12,394 nt of DNA from contig JACPRL010000062.1 of the NCBI GenBank assembly GCA_016189965.1, positions 1 to 12,394 on the forward strand, in the 5' to 3' direction. Position numbers and translations under genes: made by a program. The notes below the pieces were generated by a model that was given only the letters and a program-made list of their open reading frames with translations, did no database searches and had not been told where the DNA came from. Source of the stretch: Acidobacteriota bacterium. GTDB taxonomy: Bacteria; Acidobacteriota; Terriglobia; Acidiferrales; 2-02-FULL-67-57. This document shows, piece after piece, positions 5,578 through 12,198 of the stretch (positions within the stretch are counted from its first letter, which is position 1; every line of letters starts with the position of its first letter).

Positions 5578-6842
5578 TGGCTAGTCCCTACCAGTTCCAG
5601 GGCACGGGCCGCGACCTGCAGAAAGACTTGCTGGCCAACTGGTATCGGCGGCTGGAGAACGCGCCGCAAGAGGGCACGCCGGTGGCCTATCTATTCATCA
5701 GCGGCAACATCGGCGAGCTACTGCGCAGCTTCGGCTTCGAGCTGGTGTTCCCCGAGGTGAACGCGCTGCAGTGCGGGATCAAGAAGGTGGCGGGCGACTT
5801 CATTCTCAAGGCGGAAGACCTGGGCTATTCCTCCGATGTCTGCGGCTACGTGAAGAACGATATCGGCCTGGCCACCAGCGGCAACCGCGGCCCCTTCGGC
5901 ACGCTGCCCAAGCCCGACCTGCTGGTCTGCAACTATTCCGGCTGCAACACCTACATCAAGTGGTTTGAGGCGCTGGCCGAAATTTATGGCGCGCGTCTCT
6001 TCCTGCTCGATGTGCCCTACCGGCGCACAGGGGAGGAAGAGCGCCGGGAGGACATCGAGTACGTTGTGGCACAGCTCGAACAACTGGCCGAGGTGGCGGC
6101 CGAAATCACCGGACGTCCCTACGACCCGCACCGCTTGAGCCAGGCCCTAGCCCATGCGCGCGCCGCCGAAGACCTCTGGGTGCGCATCCTGGAAGCGGCC
6201 CGACACCGCCCCTCGCCCATTGACGCTTTCTTCGAAGCCGTGTTCTTCATGGCGCCCATCTACGTTCTGCGGGGCACGGCGGAGTGTGTCGAGTACTACC
6301 AGGCGGCCTGGAAGGAAATCGAAGAAAGGCTCACCCACAAGCTCGGGCCGGTCAGCGAGGAGCGCTTTCGAGTCGTGCTGGAGGGGCCGCCGCCCTGGCC
6401 GCATTTCCGCACCTTCTGGGAGCTGTTCAAGCGCTGGGGCGTGGTCTGCGTCGCCTCGACATACTCCAAGGTGGGCGGCATCTGGGACTTTGGCCTGCGG
6501 CACGATCCCGCGCGGCCGCTCGAGAGCCTGGCCGAGTACGCCGTCAACTGTTACACCAACTGGGACTGGACGCTGCGACGCCGGATGCTGGAACGCTATG
6601 CGGAGGACTACGGCGCCGATGCGCTGGTCATCCATTCGGTGAAAAGCTGCCGGTCGTTCTCCGTCGGGCAGGCCGACGTGCGCGATTACTTCACCCGAGA
6701 GCGCGGGCTGCCTACCCTCTTCCTGGAATCCGACCTGGCCGACCCGCGCTATTTCGCCGAAGCGCAGATTCGCAACCGCATCGACGCCTTCTTCGAGGCG
6801 CTCGAACACCGGCGCGCCGCCGTGACGCCGCCGCTGGCGTAG
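5577..6842 (+). CDS. bcrB: Benzoyl-CoA reductase subunit B (class I; HgdA/HgdB-like Fe-S subunit)
   Basis: The product is 421 residues, close to characterised BcrB proteins. Its start ATG at 5577 overlaps the bcrC stop by one base (TAATG), which indicates translational coupling and equal amounts of the two subunits. Family-like features are ISGNIGELLRSFGFELVFPE (41-60), YSSDVCGYVKNDIG (84-97; Cys89), PDLLVCNYSGCNTY (113-126; Cys118 and Cys123), the AFFEAVFFMAPI segment (217-228), VASTYSKVGGIW (292-303) and HSVKSCRSFSVGQ (353-365; Cys358). Cys89, Cys118 or Cys123, and Cys358 are the likely [4Fe-4S] ligands by comparison with the superfamily. With BcrC it forms the ring-reducing module, and it would receive electrons from the BcrA/BcrD activator during ATP hydrolysis. 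The frame remains open far upstream of 5577, but that part overlaps bcrC and is not coding. Confidence 0.88.
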   Translation: MASPYQFQGTGRDLQKDLLANWYRRLENAPQEGTPVAYLFISGNIGELLRSFGFELVFPEVNALQCGIKKVAGDFILKAEDLGYSSDVCGYVKNDIGLATSGNRGPFGTLPKPDLLVCNYSGCNTYIKWFEALAEIYGARLFLLDVPYRRTGEEERREDIEYVVAQLEQLAEVAAEITGRPYDPHRLSQALAHARAAEDLWVRILEAARHRPSPIDAFFEAVFFMAPIYVLRGTAECVEYYQAAWKEIEERLTHKLGPVSEERFRVVLEGPPPWPHFRTFWELFKRWGVVCVASTYSKVGGIWDFGLRHDPARPLESLAEYAVNCYTNWDWTLRRRMLERYAEDYGADALVIHSVKSCRSFSVGQADVRDYFTRERGLPTLFLESDLADPRYFAEAQIRNRIDAFFEALEHRRAAVTPPLA

Positions 6843-6855
6843 GAGGAGACCGACG

Positions 6856-7686
6856 ATGCTCGTTGCCGGTGTGGACGTCGGATCAACAACTACAAAAGCC
6901 ACGTTGCTGGACGAGAACAAGCGTATCCGCGCCCGCAGCCTGGTGGATACCGGGGCCAACGTGGTGCGGGCCGCCGAGCGCGCCTTCCGAGAAGCTCTGC
7001 GGCAGGCCGGGCTGGAAGAGTGGGACGTCAACTTCACCGTGGGCACCGGCTATGGCCGCTACCGCGTGCCCTTCGGTGACCTGCAGGTGACCGAGATCAG
7101 TTGTCACGCCAAAGGCGCCTGCTTCCTTTTCCCCGACACGCACACCATTCTGGATATGGGCGGGCAGGATACGAAGGCCATCCGGGTGAGCGAGCGGGCC
7201 GAAGTCAAGGATTTCGCCATGAACGACAAGTGCGCCGCCGGGACGGGGCGCTTCCTGGTGGCGGCGGCGCAGGTCTTGGGGCTTGAGCTGGAGGAGCTGG
7301 GCACGGTGTCCGCCCAGGCGAAGAAGCCGCTCAAAATCACCAACGTCTGCACGGTTTTCGTCGAGCAGGAGATCGTCATGCACCTGGCGCGCGGCTGCCG
7401 AGTGGAAGACGTGCTGGCCGGCGTGCACTCCGCCATTGCCGGGCGCAGCATCGCTCTGCTGCGCCGCGTGGGGCTGGAAGAGGAAATCACCTTCACCGGC
7501 GGGGTGGCGCGCAACGTCGGCATGGTGCGGGCGCTCGAGGAGCGCCTGAAGCTCAAGCTGAACGTTTCCCCGGAATCTCAGCACATCGGCGCCATCGGCG
7601 CCGCCCTGTTCGCCTGGGAGCGGGCGGCGCACGGCGAAGCGGGCAAGCAGAGGAACGCGGTCGGCCCGGAAGCCGCCGCCCCCTAA
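6856..7686 (+). CDS. bcrA: Benzoyl-CoA reductase subunit A (ATP-hydrolysing Fe-S activator)
   Basis: This 276-residue protein belongs to the BadF/BadG/BcrA/BcrD/HgdC ATPase family (ASKHA fold). Phosphate-binding motifs are visible: GVDVGSTTTKA (5-15), DMGGQDTKAIR (100-110) and FTGGVARNVGMV (213-224). Cys126 in MNDKCAAGTGRF and Cys165 in TNVCTVFVEQEI are the conserved pair that, two from each partner, hold the single [4Fe-4S] cluster bridging the activator dimer. The GGQD form identifies this as the BcrA-like member, since the next gene has DIGAMNS at that site. It hydrolyses ATP to push low-potential electrons from ferredoxin to BcrB/BcrC. GGAGGAG begins at the last base of the bcrB stop, with a spacing of seven to the ATG. 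The last 20 or so residues are a variable Ala-rich tail. A 30-base block near its 3' end is identical in bcrD. Confidence 0.87.
   Translation: MLVAGVDVGSTTTKATLLDENKRIRARSLVDTGANVVRAAERAFREALRQAGLEEWDVNFTVGTGYGRYRVPFGDLQVTEISCHAKGACFLFPDTHTILDMGGQDTKAIRVSERAEVKDFAMNDKCAAGTGRFLVAAAQVLGLELEELGTVSAQAKKPLKITNVCTVFVEQEIVMHLARGCRVEDVLAGVHSAIAGRSIALLRRVGLEEEITFTGGVARNVGMVRALEERLKLKLNVSPESQHIGAIGAALFAWERAAHGEAGKQRNAVGPEAAAP
7519..7548 (+). repeat. 30-base exact direct repeat, copy in bcrA (partner at 8367-8396)
   Basis: The bases encoding GMVRALEERL in bcrA are identical over 30 positions to the matching codons of bcrD, and surrounding codons differ. Identity at synonymous third positions is unusual for paralogs this diverged and may reflect gene conversion, or simply shared codon bias over a conserved helix. 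Confidence 0.8.
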
Positions 7687-7700
7687 AGGAGAGCGCCAGC

Positions 7701-8708
7701 GTGAACTACGTCGTCGGCCTGGATGTGGGCACGCGCATGACGCGCGCCCTCCTGCTCGACCTCCACGGCCGCGTCCAGGCTCGCTGCCAGCGGGAGACCG
7801 GCGCGCGGCTGGAAACCGCCGCCCAGGCCGTCCTGGACGAACTCTTGCAGCAACAGGAGCTGAAGGCCGAAGACATCGCTTACATCGCCAGCACCGGTTA
7901 CGGGCGCTACCGCGTGCCGTTTCGCCAAACCCAGATCACGGAGATGACCTGCCACGCGGTCGGGGCGCTCTGGCTGTTCGCGGGAACGCGCACGGTGCTC
8001 GACATCGGCGCCATGAACTCCCGCGCCTTGCGGGTGGCCGAGAGCGGCCGCGTCGTTGCTTTCCGGATGAACGACCGCTGCGCCTCAGGCGCGGGGCGCT
8101 TCCTGGAGCGGGTGGCGCGCTCGCTCGAGGTCGAGTTGGAGCAGATCGGTGAACTGTCCCTGCGCTCGCAAGACCCTCAACCCATCTCGAGCATCTGCGC
8201 CGTGCTGGCGGAAAGCGAGGTCATCAATCACGTCACCGCCGGCAAGGCGGTGGAGGACATTCTGCGCGGGGCGCACAACTCCATCGCCGAACGCCTGGTG
8301 GCGCTCGTGCGACAGGTTGGGGCGCAGCCGGAAATCACCCTCACCGGCGGCGTCACCAAGAACGCCGGCATGGTGCGGGCGCTCGAGGAGCGCCTGGGGG
8401 TGCGGCTGAACGTCAGCGTGCACTCGGAATACGCCGGGGCGCTGGGCGCGGCGCTGCTGGCCCGGCAGCGCTGGCAACGCCTGCAGAATTCCACGGGCTC
8501 CGCGCCGCAGCGCCAGGCGGCTGCGCGGAACCCAGGGACGCTGGAAGCGAAGGAGGAGAGCCATGGACATCGCGATGATGCTGGCCGTGGTTGCTGTGTT
8601 GAGTGCCTGGGGGGTCACGGTTCTTGCCATTCGGCGGTGGGGGCCCGGCCGGGCCCGCCGACGGACTCGGTGTCCCAGATCGGGGGAAAGGGCAAAGCTG
8701 GTGGTTGA
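7701..8708 (+). CDS. bcrD: Benzoyl-CoA reductase subunit D (ATPase-family Fe-S activator) with extended C-terminus
   Basis: The product is 335 residues. Residues 1 to about 257 are a full BadF/BadG/BcrA/BcrD-type domain: VVGLDVGTRMTRALLLD (4-20), TGYGRYRVPF (65-74), VLDIGAMNSRALRV (99-112), MNDRCASGAGRFLERVARSL (123-142; Cys127), SSICAVLAESEVI (163-175; Cys166) and LTGGVTKNAGMV (214-225). DIGAMNS in place of DIGGQDT, together with CASG.G.FLE, matches BcrD rather than BcrA. It pairs with BcrA, each giving two cysteines to the bridging cluster. GTG start at 7701 after AAAGGAG (7685-7691). Typical BcrD ends around 270-280 residues. Here the frame continues some 50 residues past a strong internal Shine-Dalgarno and overlaps the next gene by 146 bases in another frame. 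That tail (from about residue 285) is Gly/Arg/Cys-rich and probably not functional; a lost stop or a base error is possible. Compared with what I recall of Thauera BcrD, it is closer to the GYGR-type activators. Confidence 0.85.
   Translation: MNYVVGLDVGTRMTRALLLDLHGRVQARCQRETGARLETAAQAVLDELLQQQELKAEDIAYIASTGYGRYRVPFRQTQITEMTCHAVGALWLFAGTRTVLDIGAMNSRALRVAESGRVVAFRMNDRCASGAGRFLERVARSLEVELEQIGELSLRSQDPQPISSICAVLAESEVINHVTAGKAVEDILRGAHNSIAERLVALVRQVGAQPEITLTGGVTKNAGMVRALEERLGVRLNVSVHSEYAGALGAALLARQRWQRLQNSTGSAPQRQAAARNPGTLEAKEESHGHRDDAGRGCCVECLGGHGSCHSAVGARPGPPTDSVSQIGGKGKAGG
8367..8396 (+). repeat. 30-base exact direct repeat, copy in bcrD (partner at 7519-7548)
   Basis: This is the second copy of the block described in bcrA, 848 bases downstream and in the same codon phase. 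It encodes the same GMVRALEERL helix in the second activator subunit. Confidence 0.8.
8550..8558 (+). promoter_or_regulatory. Strong Shine-Dalgarno inside the bcrD 3' end
   Basis: AAGGAGGAG lies four bases before the ATG at 8563, with the same quality as the sites of the other operon genes. It supports the small membrane protein as a translated gene and marks where a normal-length bcrD would be expected to have ended. Confidence 0.75.
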
Positions 8709-8817
8709 ACAGAGGGTAGCGGAATTTGGCTGCATTTCAGTGATTGACGTGGTTTATTGCTCGTTGTTTCCGAGCGCGCCTCTCGGGTGCGGAAAGGAGT
8801 GCCTCCGCCGGCTGTAG
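8563..8817 (+). CDS. Small membrane-anchored cysteine-rich protein of unknown function
   Basis: The 84-residue product has one clear hydrophobic segment at residues 2-23 (DIAMMLAVVAVLSAWGVTVLAI), then a very basic stretch (RRWGPGRARRRTR). By the positive-inside rule this suggests an N-out, C-in single-pass topology. The rest is a soluble domain with Cys37, Cys57, Cys66, Cys76 and Cys80, the last two as CGKEC. Five cysteines in under 50 residues suggest a metal or iron-sulfur site, or redox activity. A strong Shine-Dalgarno and position directly after bcrD indicate it is the last gene of the operon. It overlaps the extended bcrD frame by 146 bases. I do not recognise a named family. A role in electron supply to the reductase is only a guess. 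Function is unknown, but confidence that it is translated is fair. Confidence 0.65.
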   Translation: MDIAMMLAVVAVLSAWGVTVLAIRRWGPGRARRRTRCPRSGERAKLVVEQRVAEFGCISVIDVVYCSLFPSAPLGCGKECLRRL

Positions 8818-8858
8818 GTTGTACCTGGCCCGCCCTGAGTGATCTTCTTCCCCCAAGC
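8818..8858. other. Short convergent intergenic gap
   Basis: Only 41 bases separate the stop of the last plus-strand gene from the stop of the minus-strand CHAT gene. I see no GC-rich hairpin followed by a T run on either strand, so no intrinsic terminator can be called here. Transcripts from the two sides may overlap, or termination may be factor-dependent. Confidence 0.6.
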
Positions 8859-11800
8859 TCAGCGCCATTCGCCCTGCAGCACAAAGGCGGCCCAGTAGAA
8901 AGGCGACCGCCAGCGCTTTTCTTTCAGCATCGACAGTTGGGCGGCCCGAAGAGCAGCAGCCGGAGACAGTCGTTTCTTCCCGAGCAGGTGTCGGTAGAAG
9001 CGGACCATCAAGGCAGCGGTGGCCTCGTCCTCGACGTTCCAAAGGCTGACCAGAACGCGCGGGGCGCCAGCGTACATGAACCCCCGCGTCAGCCCGACCA
9101 AGCCTTCGCCGTGGATCTGCTGGCCCAAGCCAGTCTGACAGGCGCTCAGTACGACTACATCAGCGCGCAGATTGAGGTTGAAGACATCGTGCAGGCGCAG
9201 GAAGCCGTCCTGCGGCTTGCCTTCGGGGTCGACGAGCGAGAGCACGAGCCCGGAAAGTTCGGGGTGAACGCTGTTGAGGAAACCGTGCGTGGCGAAATGC
9301 AGCAGGCGGTAGTCGGCCAGGTCCGGACTGGTCGCAGTTGGCTTGCTGGCGCGAAAGTCGAGGGCGGCGTACTGCTCCCCCCGAGCTACCAGCGAAAGAA
9401 TGTCCTCCGCCTCCCGTCGCGTGAACAGGAGGCGCGGCAAGCCCAAGCCCGACTCAGTTCGCGATAGCCCAGACTCCTGCGCCGAGCGGAGCACGACATC
9501 CTCCTCCCCTGGAGCAGTGGCAACCGAGGCGGAATCGGGTTGGCGTGTCGTATCGTCAGTCGGCGTGGAGCGACGCACGCGCTCATCTTTGGAATCGAAC
9601 ACCGGGTCGGCAAGGATCGCCAACATCCTGGCGGGCGGTTGCCGCGAAGAGGACTCCTGGCGCAGAAGAGCCAGCGTGGAGGCCGAAGGAAGTGTAACAA
9701 TCTCGTGGGTCACCACGAGCGGATCACCGGAACCGACGGGAGCCGGCAGAGCGGAGAACGGTAGAAACTGGAGCACTCCCTCGCCGACAATGATCAACCG
9801 TCTACTATTCTTCAGTTCTGACTCCACGGGGCCGAGCAGCAACCGGCTCAACTCACGAGCGGCCTTGTCGTAATCCTCTGCGGATGTCTCCCCCCGCGCG
9901 GGCGCGGTCAGCAATTCATAGACGCGGCGAGCGACGCGGTCGATCTCCTCCCGCTTGGGGAGCTCATAACTGGCACTCGAGGCCTGGGTGACGGCCCACA
10001 GGTAACTCTTCTCCTCGGTCAAAACATACTCGAGTAAGAGTATGTCAGGCCCGAGGAGCTGTTGTTGAACTTCGGCCAGTGTTAAGGGCTGCGGTTGGGT
10101 GAGGGCGGCGTAGCGCGGATTGCTGGCTCGGACCTGGGACTGGACAGCGCCCAGCTCATCTTGAAGTTTCGACAGCTCGCCTGCAAGAGTGGTGGCCTCC
10201 TCATCGGTGTGAGGTCCGTGGAGGAGGCGCATCTGACGGTCGGCCAGATTGTTGAGCCGCTGTTGCAGGGTGCGTTCCCGCTCGATGAGTGCAGGGTCGA
10301 CGCCTTGGCGAATCTCTGCCCGGGCCTCCCGCAAAAGCTCCAGCAGGATGCGGGCGCGAGCGCGTTCACTGGCGTGAAAGCCGGTGGCGGCGTGACCCTG
10401 GCCCGGCTCCTGGCGGTGGAGTCGCATCAAGATATTGATGTAGAGCTCATAATAGGGACGCATCCTGCCAAAGTAGCTGGCCCGGAGTTCGGGGCTGGCG
10501 ATTTGCTTTCGCAGAGATTCCACAATCGTCAGACCGGCTTCAATCCACGCCCGGGCGGGCTGCAAGTTGCCCCGGTCAGCCTCGAGGCGGGCCAGCGAGT
10601 AGAGCATCATGGCTTCGTCGCTGCGGCCGCCGATGGTGCGCATGAGGTCAAGGGCCTGCGTGAAGTGGTCGAGGGCCTTTTCCTGTTCGCCCAGGGCCGC
10701 ATAGGAGCGGCCGAGAACATGGAGCATCTGGGCCTCACCCGCGCGGTCCTGCACAGCGCGCATGAGCGCTACGGCTTGGGCGGCATGGTCGCGCGATTTT
10801 TCTGCTTCGCCGGTGGCGTAGTAAAGGACACCGAGGTAGCCGAGGCTATAGGCTTCCATCCGTTGGTTGGGGATAGCCCGGCTGAGCGCGAGGGCCTGCT
10901 GGTAGTGTTCGAGAGCCTTGGGGTATTCGCCCAGGGCCCGATAGGTGTGACCGATGTAGTTGAGAATTTCCGCCTCCATGAGGCGGTTTCCCGTGGCCCG
11001 GCGGATGGCCAACGTCTGCGCATAGGCCTCGAGGGCTTTCTCTTGATCGCCGAACTGGGCGTAGGCGCGTCCAATCTGGTGGAGGGTGAAGGCTTCGCCG
11101 TTTCGATCACCCGCAGAGCGCTGCAGGGGCAATATTTGGTTGTAAATGTCGAGAGCTTTTTGCCATTCACCGAACCCTGCATGCATGTAGGCGACACCGG
11201 CAAGCGCCCGGGCTTCTGCAATGCGATCCCCGAGTTCGCGATAGATAGCGGCGGCCTGACTTGCGTAATCAAGCGCTTGGTGCTCGTCCCCCCAGGAGTC
11301 GTACAACGAGCCCAGAGACATTAAGGTACGTGCTTCACCGCTGCGATCCTCGAGGGCGCGCCAGAGTGCGAGGGCCTCGGTGTGGGCTTGCAAAGCTTTC
11401 TGGTTCTCGCCGGATAAATAGTAAGAGCTGCCGAGGCCGTTCAAGGCACGGGCTTGGCCACGACGGTCTTGGGTGCCTTGCCAAATAGTAAGGGCTTGGG
11501 CGAAGTGATCGACGGCCTTGCGGTATTCGCTCAGGCGGCCGCGAAGGCCTCCGAGGTTCATCAGGGTTTCGGCTTCACGGGTGGCATCACCCATCACGCG
11601 CCAGTGCGCAAGGGCCTCTTCATATTTTTCAATGGCCTTGCGCGTGGATTCAGCAGTCCCTTGGCGACCCAGCCCGGCGGCCTCCTGGGAGGCCCGCTCC
11701 GCGACGAGTTGGCTGCGGTCACGCTCCGTGGCTTCCCGCAGTTCTTCGACCTTGATGATGTAGCGGCCAGGGGCAGCCTTGGCATCGTAGGAACCAACTT

Positions 11801-12161
11801 CAAGGCGATGCGAGCCTGTAGCTCCGCCAATCCACAAGACACGTTCCGTGCCGCGAGCCCCTGTCGGTGTATCGAAGTGGCCCAAAGGCTGGCCGTCCGG
11901 GGCGAACAGCTTCACAATCAAGTCGATTCCCTGTTGCTCAACTGCGACGTGGAGGAACTGGCCTGAGACCAAGGTAAGGGAGTAGGTGTGAACTTCGCCG
12001 CCGTGCAAATCGCGCTGCAGCGGCTCGGCCAGCCGGAGTTCAATGGCTTGACTTTCCGCAGGCGGCTCTGCGCTTGTCTGGGCCGCCGCGGTCGCCGCTG
12101 GCAACAGACAAAGCAGGACAACGAACAAGAGCAGTTCACGGGGGGTCGGTCGCCGGAACAT
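8859..12161 (-). CDS. Secreted PPC-TPR-CHAT protein (caspase-like peptidase family)
   Basis: The 1,100-residue protein starts with a signal peptide (residues 1-28: positive start, LLLFVVLLCLLP core, cleavage probably after the AAA-Q region). Residues 40-140 form a beta-rich PPC-like domain. TPRs span about 179-560, including eight perfect 40-residue units at 214-533. A helical linker with ASPELRASYFG and SERARARILLELL follows, and the C-terminal CHAT domain covers about 700-1100. Both CHAT catalytic residues are present: His959 in LHFATHG and Cys1008 in VVLSACQTG. CHAT domains belong to the caspase/separase clan, and many associate with TPRs. The substrate here is unknown. ATG 12161 is supported by GGAGG six bases upstream on the minus strand. 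It lies 37 bases downstream of another CHAT gene and is probably co-transcribed with it. No link to the aromatic genes is evident beyond proximity. Similar proteins are frequent in Acidobacteriota and Cyanobacteria. Confidence 0.9.
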   Translation of the reverse strand: MFRRPTPRELLLFVVLLCLLPAATAAAQTSAEPPAESQAIELRLAEPLQRDLHGGEVHTYSLTLVSGQFLHVAVEQQGIDLIVKLFAPDGQPLGHFDTPTGARGTERVLWIGGATGSHRLEVGSYDAKAAPGRYIIKVEELREATERDRSQLVAERASQEAAGLGRQGTAESTRKAIEKYEEALAHWRVMGDATREAETLMNLGGLRGRLSEYRKAVDHFAQALTIWQGTQDRRGQARALNGLGSSYYLSGENQKALQAHTEALALWRALEDRSGEARTLMSLGSLYDSWGDEHQALDYASQAAAIYRELGDRIAEARALAGVAYMHAGFGEWQKALDIYNQILPLQRSAGDRNGEAFTLHQIGRAYAQFGDQEKALEAYAQTLAIRRATGNRLMEAEILNYIGHTYRALGEYPKALEHYQQALALSRAIPNQRMEAYSLGYLGVLYYATGEAEKSRDHAAQAVALMRAVQDRAGEAQMLHVLGRSYAALGEQEKALDHFTQALDLMRTIGGRSDEAMMLYSLARLEADRGNLQPARAWIEAGLTIVESLRKQIASPELRASYFGRMRPYYELYINILMRLHRQEPGQGHAATGFHASERARARILLELLREARAEIRQGVDPALIERERTLQQRLNNLADRQMRLLHGPHTDEEATTLAGELSKLQDELGAVQSQVRASNPRYAALTQPQPLTLAEVQQQLLGPDILLLEYVLTEEKSYLWAVTQASSASYELPKREEIDRVARRVYELLTAPARGETSAEDYDKAARELSRLLLGPVESELKNSRRLIIVGEGVLQFLPFSALPAPVGSGDPLVVTHEIVTLPSASTLALLRQESSSRQPPARMLAILADPVFDSKDERVRRSTPTDDTTRQPDSASVATAPGEEDVVLRSAQESGLSRTESGLGLPRLLFTRREAEDILSLVARGEQYAALDFRASKPTATSPDLADYRLLHFATHGFLNSVHPELSGLVLSLVDPEGKPQDGFLRLHDVFNLNLRADVVVLSACQTGLGQQIHGEGLVGLTRGFMYAGAPRVLVSLWNVEDEATAALMVRFYRHLLGKKRLSPAAALRAAQLSMLKEKRWRSPFYWAAFVLQGEWR
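10563..11522 (-). repeat. Eight tandem 120-base TPR-coding units
   Basis: Eight consecutive units of exactly 40 codons encode TPRs with the pattern (E/Q)KAL.....AL...R...(D/N)R..EA..L..LG..Y...G(E/D). There is no length variation between units, and degenerate units flank both ends. The nucleotide copies are diverged, so the array is old and maintained at protein level. The 40-residue period, longer than canonical 34-residue TPRs, resembles LGN or kinesin-light-chain type TPRs, which form peptide-binding superhelices. Confidence 0.9.
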
Positions 12162-12167
12162 CGGTTT

Positions 12168-12172
12168 CCTCC
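12168..12172 (-). promoter_or_regulatory. Shine-Dalgarno of the PPC-TPR-CHAT gene
   Basis: Read on the minus strand, GGAGG lies six bases before the ATG at 12161 and fixes this start immediately ahead of the signal peptide. It sits inside the 37-base gap after the upstream CHAT gene, so the two genes are probably one transcript. Confidence 0.75.
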
Positions 12173-12198
12173 GGGAGAAAAAGGTGCCAGATTCTACA

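Noticed and set aside
6147..7046. A 299-codon minus-strand frame opposite bcrB and bcrA
   Set aside because: It is antisense to two confidently identified subunits and shows no motif or start signal.
8563..8708. A programmed frameshift joining bcrD to the small membrane protein
   Set aside because: No slippery heptamer is evident, and the small gene has its own strong ribosome site and an N-terminal transmembrane segment starting at its ATG, so it is better explained as a separate protein.
8818..8858. A bidirectional intrinsic terminator between the converging blocks
   Set aside because: I looked for a GC-rich stem with a T run on either strand and found none.
10095..11324. A 409-codon plus-strand open frame opposite the TPR region
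   Set aside because: It is the mirror of the periodic TPR codons. The apparent repeats in its translation come from the TPR period, and it has no ribosome site or family features.
10563..11522. Regular 120-base periodicity considered as a DNA repeat or CRISPR-like array
   Set aside because: The units are diverged, lack identical repeats with spacers, and are explained fully by 40-residue TPR codons in one frame.
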